Assembly (NCBI GenBank): GCA_025345505.1
Contig: JANVCC010000261.1
Span: forward strand, 1,755,486-1,819,485
From: Todiramphus chloris collaris
Lineage: Eukaryota; Chordata; Aves; Coraciiformes; Alcedinidae
Direction of reading: 5' to 3'
DNA: 64,000 bases
In this document: positions 36,801-48,789 of the stretch, in pieces
Layout: every line of letters starts with the position of its first letter
How positions within the stretch are numbered: the first letter of the stretch is position 1
Program-made: the position numbers and the translations under genes
Notes under the pieces: generated by a model
What the model saw: only the letters and a program-made list of their open reading frames with translations
The model's database searches: none
What the model was told of the DNA's origin: nothing

Positions 36801-39800
36801 TGAGCTTTGAAAAAAGCATTGAAATGCTTAAAGTCAAGTACCTGTTGAAGGATTTTGTTGAACTGGAGTCTAAAGGAAAAAACAGATCTGAAGAATCAAT
36901 ACGATCATCTACAAAGAACTGACCAACAACACATGGAGCACCAGGGCTGCATTTTTTATTGAACTGGTTTATATTTTCCAAACCTGTGTTTTTAATGGAT
37001 GAAGGTTTTACTCAGTAGAAACACTGGCTTTAAAAGGTTCTTATCATTTCTCCCCTCCCCCATACGCCTTCAACTTCACCTTGAAACAGCTATATTGCTA
37101 AGGAAGCCTTTGAGAGAACAGGAGTTTAAAACCTTTGATCACTTAAGTTATCCAGTTTAGAAGGTAATGCCATAAGCAGCTGCACCAGCACAAGTTCCAC
37201 TGGTCATCTTCAGGAGGGGACAGGAACAAATATGACTTTGAATGACCAGTTTATGAGCCCAGAAGCTGTCAGCATCATTTAACAGGCAAAAAGTTGTGGG
37301 TGCCTTCCTACTGCTTAGTTCAAGTCGTTTGTTTCTATGCAAATTAAAGGCTGTGGATTCCTTTAAAATGATGCCTTAAGCATGGTTCTTGGCTGAAAAG
37401 TTCCTGGAAGAACAATACTGCAAGTATGGGGCAGGGTTTGTTTCTTTCAAATCCAATCTACTTAATGTACAACTCAAAGGTGTGCTGCTTTTGCTGCTAG
37501 TAATGCAAATTCAGGCTACTCTTAAAGTTGACATCAGTGCCCTACTTCAGCGACTGAGAATTGTGCACCTGAGACTTTGGGCTAAATCCCAGTTCACAGA
37601 AAGATCTTTTGGTGCTCTTTTGACTAAGGAAGGAGCAAAAACTTCCCTAGGATTGACACACCGAGGACTGACAGAGAACTATTCCAACATGCATTGAGTT
37701 TCAGGGGCAAAAGCAGATGCTTCCCCCAGCCAATGTGAGGGAAGACTAGGAAGAAGTAACCTTTCCTTCCCCAGCAGAGTCAGTCATTGCTTAGACACTA
37801 AGACAAGAGTCATCAAGTTACTTAGACGATGCACAAGCTGCAACAGCAGTGCCCTGCACAGGTTTGTAAGAGGCTCAAGGACCATGTGGGTACAGGCTGG
37901 TATGGTACTCAGGTCTTGGGTTCAACGTTGAAGAGCTGAAAGTCATTGGTGAGTTGGTCAGCTGCATGAAACTGCAGTAAAGGAAAACAAGACTAATGGG
38001 TTATAGTTTGTCTGCATCACCCTGGCTCCTCTGAAAGAACTGCTGGCAGAAGCAAATGGACTGCCTGTGGAGTACAGTGAAGGAACCTCACAACGTAACT
38101 TAAGAGTATCAAATCTTGTAAAAATTGCCATAAGAAGTGGAAAATGATAGTTGTTTCTAAGCATACCCAAAAAACCTAATGCAGTTTAAAAACCAGAATG
38201 TGTTTGCTTGGCTATTTCACATTCCAAAATAACCACGTGAGCTTGAACTGACAAAAAACTGGGGCGAGGGAAGAAGCAGTTGCAGTGCATGATCACCAAA
38301 AAAGTATTAGGTTGGCTGTGGATTTTGTAGGGGTTGTTATTTTCTTCCTTTAGAGGAAGGACTGAGATCAGCTGTGAGTTGTGTCATTATCTACAATTCC
38401 TTTAACAGCAGCACAGAGAAAAGCTGCCAAAGCATTTTAAATTAATTCAATCAGGCCAAGAGGAATATGTCAAACTGACTTCTTTGCCTGCAAATTACAA
38501 AATTATCTGTAGTTAAAATTAGTTTCTAACCATCTTGGAGAGGGAGGAGATGAGATCCCAAAACTACTGTATGCTGTGATGATGAGGCTGTGGTTTAGGC
38601 TGTGCCCATCACCAGTGCTTGTGAAGTCACTTGCTGTTGGTAGAGCTGATGAGGTGTGTATGTGGTGCACGTGTGATAACCACTGTGAGACAAAGGAGAA
38701 GACAATAGTAACAGCAAACTGTGAATAGCAAGTTATTATCACAAAAAGAAGAAAATCACCTCAACACTGAATTTTCACTTTTTCTCTTCAAAAAAAATTA
38801 GTGTAGCACAGCCTACTGAACTCTTGCATATAGTAAAATTACTTTTTTTGACTTATTACTGCCAGGCAAAAATGTCAATAAAATTTCCCTTGGCAAATTT
38901 GGTTTCAGTCCCATCTATCTCCTGATTACTGTCCTTCAGCCCAGGGCCCATTACAGTCAATTACACTGTTATCTGACTCAAACACGTGGACAGCTCACTC
39001 AGTGACTTTAATTACTTTCTCATCAAAGCCATGTTGGACAGTCTCTGAAATTTTTTCTTTGCCTCTTAGGACACTGTAAAGGACAAATGATTTTTGCACC
39101 CTGCTCATCAAACACGACAGGAAGTCTTTTGGTTTAGTTATCTCAAGTCAAGTGCTACACAAAACTGTACGTGTGCCTGGACAGGCAATGGGCTCATACA
39201 CCTTGAGCTCTGCCAGGCATTATTTTCAGGAACAACAGGCAAGAAGGCACACCTTCGTTCACAGGGTCTGAAATCAGTACGTTAACTGCTGGTAAATTAG
39301 TCCCTTCCCAATGCAAAAATGTTCATACATTTATACATTGTTTATACATTTCCTTCAACATCTTGTCCACCTGAAACTGTTGGTCAGCAAAACAGCCAGC
39401 ATCAACCTGCCATGTCAGTGCACAACTTACTCTTCCCTACCACCTCTGGTCCAGCCAACATTTAATTTATTAATTTTTCTTATAAAACACGACTTTGATA
39501 GGCAAGGTAGAAAGCAGAGTAGTACACAGCCGACGGGGCAAGGTGATAAGAATTTGACTCCTTGTAAGCAGAGGAAGAGACTGAATGTAGGCCATGGGAG
39601 ACACTTATTCTATGTCTGTATTTTAGATGTGCTCCAAGGATGCTAGCTCTGGTGTGTTAGCTTTGGCCAATGGTTGGAATTCCACCCAGCTGCTCACTCT
39701 TCACCCTCATGGCCCCAGTGGGATGGAGAAGAAAATAGGAAAAGAAGCAGGAAGAGGAAAGCTCATGTGTTGTGTTAAAGACTGGGAGATCACTTAGTAA

Positions 39801-39865
39801 TTAATGTCATGAGCAAAAGAGATTCAACTTGGGGTAAGAAAGGGAAAATGGGTACGAAAATGGTC
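30885..39865. other. About 9 kb of repeat-poor intron
   Basis: This is the longest stretch in the window in which I recognise no transposon. No exon is supported either. The longest frame (153 codons, minus, 34710-35171) lies in a locally less AT-rich patch and shows no motif. Low transposon load in a long vertebrate intron can reflect conserved regulatory DNA, but conservation cannot be seen from one sequence. Confidence 0.5.
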
Positions 39866-40296
39866 AGAGACCTGGAACACCTCCCCAGTGAATAAAGGCT
39901 GATGGAGTGGCAGTTGTTCAACCCGGAGAAGAGAAGGCATGAGAGAGACCTTATTTATGCCTTTTAATACTTAAAAGGGGCTTATAAGAATGATAAAGAA
40001 AGGCTTTTTACCTGGGCTTGTAGTGATAGGACAAGGGGCAACAGTTTTAAACTAAAGACGGTACATTTAGATTAGATATAAGGAAGAAATTTTTTATTAT
40101 GAGGGTGGTGGGACACTGGAACAAGTTGCCTAGAGAAGCTGTGGATGCCCCATTCCTGGAGGTGTTCACAGCCTGGCTGGACAAGCCTTTGAGCAAACTA
40201 TCTAGTGAAAAATGCCTCTGCTTGTAGCACAGGAGTTGGACTAGATGAACTTTAAAGGTCCCTTCCAACACAAATCATCCTATGATCCTATGATTC
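39866..40296 (+). mobile_element. CR1 LINE, 3' ~430 bp, diverged
   Basis: Starts GAGACCTGGAACACCTCCCC and contains GAGGGTGGTGGGACACTGGA, GGATGCCCCATTCCTGGAGG and TTAAAGGTCCCTTCCAACAC, with tail ATCCTATGATCCTATGATT. Older subfamily. Confidence 0.92.
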
Positions 40297-41089
40297 ACTG
40301 GAAGGGAGATTCATGAGACCCTGTGCTTACATGGTAATTAATTGTGCTCTGCTTTAGCCTTGCCAGAACTACTGGATGGGGCACACACTGGGTTTTTCTC
40401 AGACCGAGTAGGACTTTTGGTCCTAGCTGTACCTGCCAGGGCATCAACCTGCAGGGTTAATATTTAGTTTGCTCTACCAATTTGAAGCATCACACCAAGA
40501 AAAAAAATGCACAAGCTGTTTGTAGATTATTTTGAACGTGCAATGAACTTAAGACTTATGTGCTTCTTATTATCACTAAAGTCCACAAACACGTGGAGAA
40601 AGAGATAAACAGGATGCAATTACTGGATGTTCACACCATCAACAGCGGGATGTTGCATTATTACCGTAGAAAGCAAGGCAGGTACCTATAGCAGATGCAT
40701 CCCATAAAACACATCTCAGATATACACAAAACAATTGCCCCATGGGGCCATAATTAAAACTTTTTATCAAGAACACTTATTTCCACAGAAGAAGGTGTAC
40801 TGCAAATGTCACTGATTGCTTTTTGATAGCTACAGCTGCCAGTCCACATGTACAAGAGGGGCGTTTGAGCCAATATTTGAATAAAAAATAATCATGGCTT
40901 CAGACGGAATAAAATCCTATGAAATTATAGTCTAAATACTGTTGCCTTTAGAACAGACAAAACTGCAGCTGTTCATTTTGTGAAGAATAGATTTAGACAC
41001 ACGCAATCGGGGTGAGAACTGCTCGGAGATGTGCTAGCTCTCTGATTGCAGAAGGGACAATTACTCCTACAGAGTCTCCAGAATCAATG
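40297..41089. other. Intron, nothing recognised
   Basis: Plain non-coding sequence between two CR1 fragments. Confidence 0.5.
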
Positions 41090-41236
41090 AATCAGTGAAG
41101 TTGGAGCGACCTGGGTCACTCAGTCAAACTCCTGCTCAGAGCAGGATCAACACTGAATCCAAGCCAGGCTGCTTGGGGCTTTTGAAAATCTCCAAGGAGG
41201 GAGGGTTCACAACCCCTCTGGACAACCTGTTCTATG
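41090..41236 (-). mobile_element. Old CR1 3' fragment, sense to XKR4
   Basis: Reversed CR1 3' end: GAATCAATGAATCAGTGAAG, GTCAAACTCCTGCTCAGAGC, GAAAATCTCCAAGGAGGGAG and CAACCCCTCTGGACAACCTG. Strongly diverged from the younger copies. Confidence 0.75.
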
Positions 41237-41631
41237 ATTAATTCTCGCTGGTTTTTTCTCCCTTCTTAGACACAGTCAGAACATCTGCTTCGATTTATGA
41301 ATGCTGGTTCTCATACTCTTGCTGTGCAACACAGAGAAGGACCTGCCAAAAGGAGGGAGCAGTATTTCCTACACATTTCCCCTACATATCTCTCCTACTG
41401 GCCATCAAATTATTGGTCTAGCAGAACCTTTAGTTCAATCAAGTGCAGCACCTCATGTTCCTATGACAGAGTCTCCACTACTTTCCTATACAGACCAATG
41501 AATAATAATTACTAGATTCTTTTTTTTCAACACTACTTCTGCTCAGCAGATGTGATGCATAGGTAAGTGTAGCCAAAAAAAAAAAGGGGGTCTGATCTAC
41601 AAAGAGAGATATTACAAAAGTTGTTTAAGGT

Positions 41632-41797
41632 ATCACCCTCCCTGGAAGTGTTGAAGGCCAGGGTGGATGGGGCTTCGAGCAAGCTGGTCTAGTGGGAGGT
41701 GTCCCTGTCCATAGGGACAGGGGGTTGGAATTGGGGTTGAGGTTGGAACTAGATGATCTTTAAGGTCCTTTCCAACCCAAACCATTCTGTGATTCGC
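41632..41797 (+). mobile_element. CR1 LINE 3' terminus with internal duplication
   Basis: CCCTCCCTGGAAGTGTTGAA to ACCATTCTGTGATTCG. The GGGGTTGGAA section is duplicated (GGGGGTTGGAATTGGGGTTG, then AGGTTGGAACTAGATGATC), a small local expansion. Confidence 0.9.
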
Positions 41798-42192
41798 TGA
41801 TTAAAAGCCTTAGATGTAGTTTAGAAAGTTGAATTTCATTTTCTTGATAAAACCACATGTGGGAAACATCATTTAGCCACAGAACGTGGTGAATTATGGA
41901 GCAGGGATCAGGAACACAAAACAACATTGAGAAGAAGCATGCAAAAAAACCCCAAAAAACATGAAGGTGTCAAAATGAGCATTTGTTCCAAAGGTGCCAC
42001 TATGACTCTCAACTGAAAGTACCATCTCCAAAGTCTCTAGCACTTTTGCACATCTGCTCTTACATTAATGCACAAGAGGAGGAACCTGCAAGTGGTACAA
42101 TGCAGGTGGGGGTGCAGATTGTAGGAGGGCAGCTTGGAGGTGATGTCAAAGCTCTTGAAACTAGTCACTTGACTGGTGTGTTAACACATGAG
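41798..42192. other. Intron segment between CR1 copies
   Basis: About 400 bp with no exon. It may include a diverged 5' extension of the CR1 that begins recognisably at about 42193, but I cannot align it confidently. Confidence 0.4.
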
Positions 42193-43574
42193 CTGGGAGC
42201 ATGTCACTCCAGTCTTCAAAAAGGGCAAGAAGGAAGACCCTGCTAATTACAGACCAGTCAGCCTCACCTCCATCCCTGGAAAGGTAATGGAGCAGCTCAT
42301 TCTAGAGATCATATCTCAGCATGTGGAAGAAGTTTATCAAGAGTAGCCAGCATGGATTCACGAAAAGGAAGTCATGTTTGACCAATCTATAGCCATCTAT
42401 GATGGTGTGACTGGCAGGGAGAGCAGTGGATGTTGTCTACCTTGACTTCAGCAAGGCTTTTGAAACTGTTTCCAATAACATCCTTGTGGGTAAGCTCAGG
42501 GAGTCTGGGTTAGTATAGAAGACAGTGAGATGGGCTAAACAATAGAGCTCAGAGGGTTGTGATCAGTGGTGCAGAGCTTAGTTGACAACGTGTACCTAGC
42601 GATGTTCCCCAGGGGTCAGTGCTAGGTCCAGTCTTATTCAACATCTTCATCAGTGACCTGGATGAAGGTCACTTGCACTGTCAGCAAGTTTGTTGATGAT
42701 ACTAAACTGGGAGGAGTGGCCAATACACTGTCAGGCTGTGCTGCCATCCAGGGAGACCTGGACAGGCTGGAAAGCTGGGCAAAGGCAAAACCTAATGAAG
42801 TTCAACAGGGATATGTGTAGAGTCCTACACCCAGGGAGGAACAGCACCCTGTACCAGTACAGGAGAGGGGTAGACCTGATGGAAGGGAGCCCCATGGAGA
42901 GGGACCTTGGTGTCCTGGTGGACAATAAGTTCTCCATGGGACAGCAATGGGCCCTTGGGGCCAGGAAGGCCAATGGTCTCCTGGGGGGCATAAAGCAAGA
43001 GTGTGGCCAGCAGGTCAAGGGAGGTTCTCCTCCCCCTCTACTCTGCACTGGTGAGACCACATCTGGAGTGTTGTGTTCAGTTCTGGGCTCCCCAGTTCAA
43101 GAGGCACAGGGAAATACCAGAGAGAGTCCAACAGAGGCTACAAAGATGCTGAAGGGACTGGAAGGTCTCTCTGATGAGGAAAGGCTGAGAGCCCTGGGGC
43201 TGTTCAGCCTGGAGAAGAGAAGCCTGAGAGGGGATCTTAGGAATGGTTACAAATCTCTGCAGGGTGGGGGGCAAGGAGAAGGGGCCAGGCTCTTGTCAGT
43301 GCTGCCCTGGGATAGGATGAGAGGCAATGGTCACAAACTGGAACACTGAGTTCCACCTCAACATGAGGAGAAACTTCTTCCCTGTGAGAGTGCCAGAGCC
43401 TGGCCCAGGCTGCCCAGAGAGGCTGTGGAGTCTCCTTCTCTGGAGCCTTTCCAGCCCCCCTGGATCTGTTCCTGTGTGGGCTGCCCTGGGTGACCCTGCT
43501 CTGGCAGGGGGTTTGGACTCGATGATCTCCAGAGGTCCCTTCCAGCCCCTACCATGCTGTGATTCTGTGATTTT
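42193..43574 (+). mobile_element. CR1 LINE, longest copy, broken reverse transcriptase
   Basis: About 1.4 kb. Coding remnants include YRPVSLTSIPGK (42248-42283), a DFSKAF stretch near 42445, [13 protein letters not shown] at about 42604-42642, and FVDD (42689-42700) where FADD is usual at the catalytic site. Frameshifts and stops interrupt the frame, for example a TAG shortly after 42340. The 3' region ends TACCATGCTGTGATTCTGTG and is nearly identical to the reversed copy at 62.5 kb, so the subfamily was recently mobile although this copy is dead. Confidence 0.96.
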
Positions 43575-45159
43575 ATGTGTACTGCAAAGGGGTTGGGTGA
43601 TGCAATGGAGCTCTATCACAGAATGAGAAGACTGTTTTAAGGGGACTTACTCAAACAGAATTGTTATCAGGCATGAAAGTGGGCTGGCATTGAGCTGCTG
43701 GTCTGTCACAGTTCACACAGACTAGCAGACTGAACTCAAACGTACCATTTAAATATGTCAAATTCATTTGGGAAATTATTGGTTATACAGAGGCACAGGG
43801 GGCACTGGGCTTTCTCTTCTAAGGCTGAAAGTGCTGCACTGCCTTTTGTCCTGTTCTTTTGTCACCTCTGCCTTCGTCTCCTTTATAGGTAGGATTTTTA
43901 GCCTGTGCTGCAAAACCTACTACTTCTTTGAAGAAAACAATTTACTTTAGGATAAGTTTGTAGGGAGAAACAATACCTTTTTTTATAACAACTTCACTTA
44001 CATCCTTCGAGCACCATGGTTACATTGTTATTTGCAATTTACTTTGGAAACAGAAATGTGGATTGCGTGCCATTCGGGGAGCTGGGATCCTCACTGGCTC
44101 TGTCAACCCCTACACTTGCAGGCTGCACATGGCACTTTCAACAGAAAGAGCTTTGAAGGAAATGTGATGCAAAAAAAAAGTTTCTGAAACATTTACTCAA
44201 ATCAAAAGAATGCCCAAATGCACTCCAAAGTCATTGCTTCTTATAAACACGAAGTTGTAAATACACTTTAAGAAGCCTGAAGTAGCCACAGCAGATCTTT
44301 TGCTCTTTTTTAACTCCTTGACTTTTACACTTGAATTTGGTTTACAAAAGAAATAGTGGTGGGTTGGTGTTTGGTTTGGGTTTTTGTTGGGTTTTTATTA
44401 AGCTAGTGCATGGAAGAAGTTATGTTTTTGCAGTTATAAAAGATGTGTAATCATTAAGGCACTGCCACTCTAGGACATGGGAAACTTGCACAGATTTCAC
44501 AGTAGTGAATCTTTTTTTTTATTCTGGATAAATATTTAAAAGCCCTAACATCCTTTTCCTCCAAACTTAGTCTGTTTACATGCCATTTTACTTGAGAGAC
44601 TATAGTGTGACAAACGAAGGCAAAGTACAACATGGCCAAAGAAAATACATGGCAAGAAAATACAAAACCTACTCTACCATACCTGCATGCACTCACAGAC
44701 AAGGGACAAATTATTTGCTGCAAATACATCATTTTCTCCCCAAATACACTACTTCCTAGACAAAATCATCCAGGAAGCTGCAGAAAACCTTTACAAGCTC
44801 ACAGACAAGCCAGCTTTGTACGCATGCTGGGGGGGGGGCGGGGGTTGGGTCTAAGGGATTTCCAGTTGTAACATTTAGTGCCTGCCACTCGTGTAGGCAT
44901 TTTAGTGGTACCACTTGAACTGGTTTAAGTAGTCACCACCCTCCCTGCCCCGAACTGGTTCCCAACTCCACACCTCCCCCACTGTCACCATGGCACACGT
45001 GGTACCATGGCTCTGCAGCACGCGGGACCAACGGCTTCTGCCCAGGCTGCAGTTCAACAGAATCAGCTCTGCACAAACACATAGCAAGGTTGGGTTTTTT
45101 ACACAACATTGTGGAGTGACAGCTCTAGAAGCACATCCTGGGCACATGGGGAACTATGT
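43575..45159. other. Intron, no gene recognised
   Basis: No exon supported. It contains a T/G-rich patch near 44355-44400 and a G-rich run at 44829-44848. Confidence 0.5.
44829..44848 (+). repeat. G-rich tract
   Basis: Runs of 10 G, 5 G and 3 G separated by one or two bases. It could form a G-quadruplex on the strand opposite to the XKR4 transcript. Confidence 0.6.
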
Positions 45160-45715
45160 AACTGGGAACAGCCAGCATAGATTGACCAAGGGTCAACCAT
45201 ACCTGACCAACTCGATTGCTTCCGATGCTAAAATGGTGAGGACACCGGGCAAAGGAGCCCAATGGATGTTGTTCACTTTGACTTTAGCAAGGCTTTCAGC
45301 TCTGTCTGCAACAGTATTTTTGTATTCAAGTTGGGTGGTCTGGAGGGGTGGAAATCTGGGTAAGAAAACTGATAAAGAAACTGGTTGGATGGTTGGGCTC
45401 AGAGGGTGGTGGGTAATTGGATGTTCTCTACCTGGAGGCTAGTGAGAAGCAGAGCACCACAGGGGTCTGTCCTGGGACCTTCACATCTCTATCCACAACC
45501 TCAGTAAGATGAAGCCAGAGGTGCAAAGTGGGCGGATGGAGGCAGTGGTCTTAACTTGAAACAAGGGAGGTTCACACTGAACAATAAAAATCCACTTTCT
45601 TCCTCATGAGGACAGTGAGGCAGTGGCACCAGCTGCCCAGAGGGGTTATACAGTCCCCAGCTTTAGAAACTTCCAAGGCCTGATGAGATAAATCCCTGAG
45701 CAGCCTGACATGACC
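45160..45715 (+). mobile_element. Old CR1 LINE fragment, RT and 3' region
   Basis: GGGAACAGCCAGCATAGATT followed by a DVVHFDFSKAF-like stretch (45266-45295) marks the CR1 reverse transcriptase. GCACCACAGGGGTCTGTCCT and GAGGCAGTGGCACCAGCTGC mark later parts. It is diverged, has internal deletions and lacks a clear tail. Confidence 0.85.
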
Positions 45716-45990
45716 ACACCACTGCTCCTGCCTCAAGCAGAGGTGCCTTCCCACCCCAGGGAGGCCATGATTCACATCACGGTCCAGGAATGCTTGAACT
45801 GCCTCTGCCACAGACCAAACGTATCTGAAAGTGTGCTGTTTACCCCCAGGACCAAGAAGTTGGGACATATTATGTCAGCAAATGAAACACCATGCTTTCA
45901 GCCCTTAAAAACATGTGAGAAAGGAATACTGTGACATCACACTCTATACATAAACAACTCCTGGATAAGCAACACACTACCAGAGTTGGT

Positions 45991-46059
45991 GTTTATCCCT
46001 CTGTCTGTTTTTGTTTATCCCTATGTCTCTATTTTTGTTTACCCCTCTGTCTGTATTTT
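45991..46059 (+). repeat. Three-unit 22-24 bp tandem repeat
   Basis: Three near copies of GTTTATCCCTCTGTCTGTTT at 45991-46012, 46013-46036 and 46037-46059, with small substitutions. Confidence 0.85.
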
Positions 46060-46659
46060 CATGTATTCATGTCTGTAAGTCCACAAAGATATCACTGCTT
46101 GAAAGGTTTGCCCCAAGCAAAAATGGCTCTGTACAGAGAGCGCTGCATTCCATATGATTACTGTATTGCACACATTTCTTAGCTATCTCAACACTGCAGA
46201 GGGTTACATCTTTAAGAAGGTTTCAGAGGAGCAGAACTGGTTACAAGGATGTGGAGAGGTCAAGATTATGCAGCACTGATTATCAGAAATCAGACAGCCA
46301 ATGAAGCTGGTCCCTACAGACGTACTGATGCTGGGTGCAGTACTACACATGCATAAGTCTGTCTTAATATATTAATATCTTAATATAACTGTCCTGTCGT
46401 GCTTGTGTGCATTGTGCTTCAAGAGATTGGACAAAATGCTGGATTGAACGGAAAAATAAAGATCAATATGTCTCAGTTCTAATGGACCCTCCCATGGGGC
46501 TTGAGCCGAGGGGTACCGATGTGCCTTTCACATCGCTTTGTAAGGCAGGTGTACCTGGTCCTCACCTTTTCAGATGAAGAAACAGATGCACTGAGACTGA
46601 ACAGCTCGCCCAGGATCCCATGATAAATCTGTGACAGAATCACAAAGAAAACCCACGTA
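46060..46659. other. Intron, nothing recognised
   Basis: About 600 bp of non-coding sequence between the tandem repeat and the next CR1, including a TTAATAT-rich stretch near 46367-46387. Confidence 0.5.
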
Positions 46660-47195
46660 TCACAGAATCATAGAATAGTTTCAGCTGGAAGAGACCTTCA
46701 AGATCATCACGTCCAACCTCACTCCCAGCCCTATCAAAACCACTAAACCCTGTCCCTAAGCACAACATCTGCCCAGCTCTTAAACACCTCCCTGGATGGG
46801 GACTCCACCAGCTCCCTGGGCAGCCCATTCCAGTGCCTGACAACCCTTTCTGGAAAGAAATGCTTCCTGATGTCCAGCCTGAACCTCCCCTGGGTCAGCT
46901 CCAGGCCATTGCCTCTTGTTCTGTCCCTTGTCCCCAGGGAGCACAGCCCAACTCCCCCCTCGCTACACCTTCCCTTCAGGGAGCTGTAGGGGGCAAGAAG
47001 GTCTCCCCTCAGCCTTCTTTTCTCAAGGCTGAACAGCCCAGATCCCTCAGCCTCTCCTCATCAGACACATGCTCCAAACCCTTTACCAGCTTTGTAGCCA
47101 CCTCTGTACCCTCTGCAGCACCTCAACGTCCTTCTTGTAGAGAGGGGCCCAAAACTGGACACAGTATTCGAGGTGTGGCCTCACCAAAGGCGTGT
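46660..47195 (-). mobile_element. CR1 LINE 3' ~535 bp, distinct older subfamily
   Basis: Starts at the reversed terminus TCACAGAATCATAGAATAGT and runs through CTTCAAGATCATCACGTCCA, CCTGGATGGGGACTCCACCA and GGGCCCAAAACTGGACACAG to GGTGTGGCCTCACC. The internal wording differs from the CCAGAGCCTGGCCCAGG subfamily, so it is an independent and older lineage. It is in the sense direction of XKR4. Confidence 0.93.
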
Positions 47196-47429
47196 CCTAC
47201 TCCTTTCTAAGCTCATCTTTCATCATCTTTCACTGCTAAATTAGAAGGTTACTGGGTCAGAGAAGCTGTTTTCTTATGTGCCTGTGAACCACCAATTACA
47301 ATCTACCTTCATAGCAGTGTTATTCCTTAACACAGGGTTCAGAGGTCACCCTCCTGGGCAGCATTTGCCACTGGAATGGAGCAAGGTGCCAGTCTCCAGT
47401 GAACTCTGCTCTCCTCTCCTCTGCCTTGT

Positions 47430-47722
47430 GTGAGAAGAGAAAGAAGGGTATTTGAGAGAGGGACAACAAGAGAGAAAGCAGGGAAAGAAAACGAATACCA
47501 TGGAGAATGAAGAAAGGACAATAAAGAACAATGGAGATGGAAAGAAATATGGAAAGAGAAAAAATATGAAGGCAGACAAAGGAAGGAGTACTGGAAGGAA
47601 GAGAGGGGAGAGACATAGAAAGCAGAAGTAATAGATTGTAAAGGAAGACAAGAAAAGATGAAAAATTAAATAAAAAAGAAAGCATAGCAAGAGGAGAGAT
47701 GAAGGGAGAGGGAAAGGTGACG
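47430..47722 (+). repeat. Polypurine (GA-rich) tract
   Basis: About 290 bp in which the plus strand is overwhelmingly A and G (AGAAGAGAAAGAAGG-type sequence) with occasional T and rare C. A short pyrimidine-rich run (47404-47427) precedes it. Three overlapping minus-strand frames here are Phe/Leu/Ser-rich artefacts of the composition. Confidence 0.9.
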
Positions 47723-48595
47723 CAGGAGTCCTAGAAATTGGTACCTTGACTCTGTGTTTTAACTAAATTTAACAGGACTAATTAAACTACCTTTGTTTCG
47801 ACACCTAATTCCATGGATTACCACGGAGTAAAAATGCAAAATGGCTTTAAAGTTACGGCCACGATTTCCAAGTTGTGTTAGAAAAATGAGAATATGAAAA
47901 AAAAAATTAATATTAATATGAATTAATATTAACAGTCACACCCGGCCCTACAAAGCCCAGCCTGATCTGTGCAGTCTCCTTTCTGGAGACAAACCTGTGT
48001 TTGGTGTAACAAAACGTGGGCAGTTTATCGCACGGTTCACTGCGTCTCCTAAAACAAATCCATAAAAAAAAAAGCAACTCAATACTGTGCTGCACAATAG
48101 GATGGAAAGTACATCACGGAGCAGCTTTATGCTAGGCTCTTGCAAAGAACCTTTGAACTTCCTTCCAGAAGAGATACATTGACTTTTACCACGTGTACCA
48201 CCACAGGAACAGCCCGTGCCATTTTTATTTAATTAATTTAAACTGCTGTAACTTCTTTTTAAGATGCCATAGCTCATTGGGAGTTTAAAACCTTTATAAC
48301 CTGACTTTTTTTTTTCCTCTCCACTTAACAGAGCAGTTGGAACATTAATGACAATAAGGAAATCTGGTATTTTCTTTCCTACATTCTCTCTAAGCCTAAG
48401 CAAATGAACTTAGAGAATGCATTTTCAAGTGAAACACAACGTCATGTGTTGGAAGTGTTTGCATTTAAAGGAGATTCAAATCTACCTGAAGGAAATTTTT
48501 TTAATAGACATCTTTAGAGGAATAGATACCGTTTCATTGTGGTATTAAAAAAGACCAGCTCAAACTTTGGCAAATTAAGGAGATCAGTCAATCAT

Positions 48596-48619
48596 GGGGG
48601 GGGGGGGGGGGGGGGGGGG
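48596..48619 (+). repeat. Homopolymer of 24 G
   Basis: Uninterrupted G24 following TCAT. The exact length is unreliable in most sequencing data. In the XKR4 transcript it would be a C-run. Confidence 0.9.
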
Positions 48620-48754
48620 AAGTGAAAGTTTAATTGAAAGGAGAAATCTAACTTCATGTCATTATCTCTTGGTTCTCCTTTCTGCTGCAGACACACTTTG
48701 CTCATCATCTCTCTGTCATTTTTGGAGGGTAAAGCCAGTTCAGCCATGAAGGGG

Positions 48755-48789
48755 AAGTAACAAGGGTGAATAAAGTAACAAGGGTGAAA
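48755..48789 (+). repeat. 18-bp tandem duplication
   Basis: AAGTAACAAGGGTGAA occurs twice in direct succession with a 2-base joint. Confidence 0.85.

Noticed and set aside
47320-47690. Leu/Phe/Ser-rich minus-strand frames resembling membrane segments
   Set aside because: They are the complement of the polypurine tract. The hydrophobic look comes from TTT/CTT/TCT codons.
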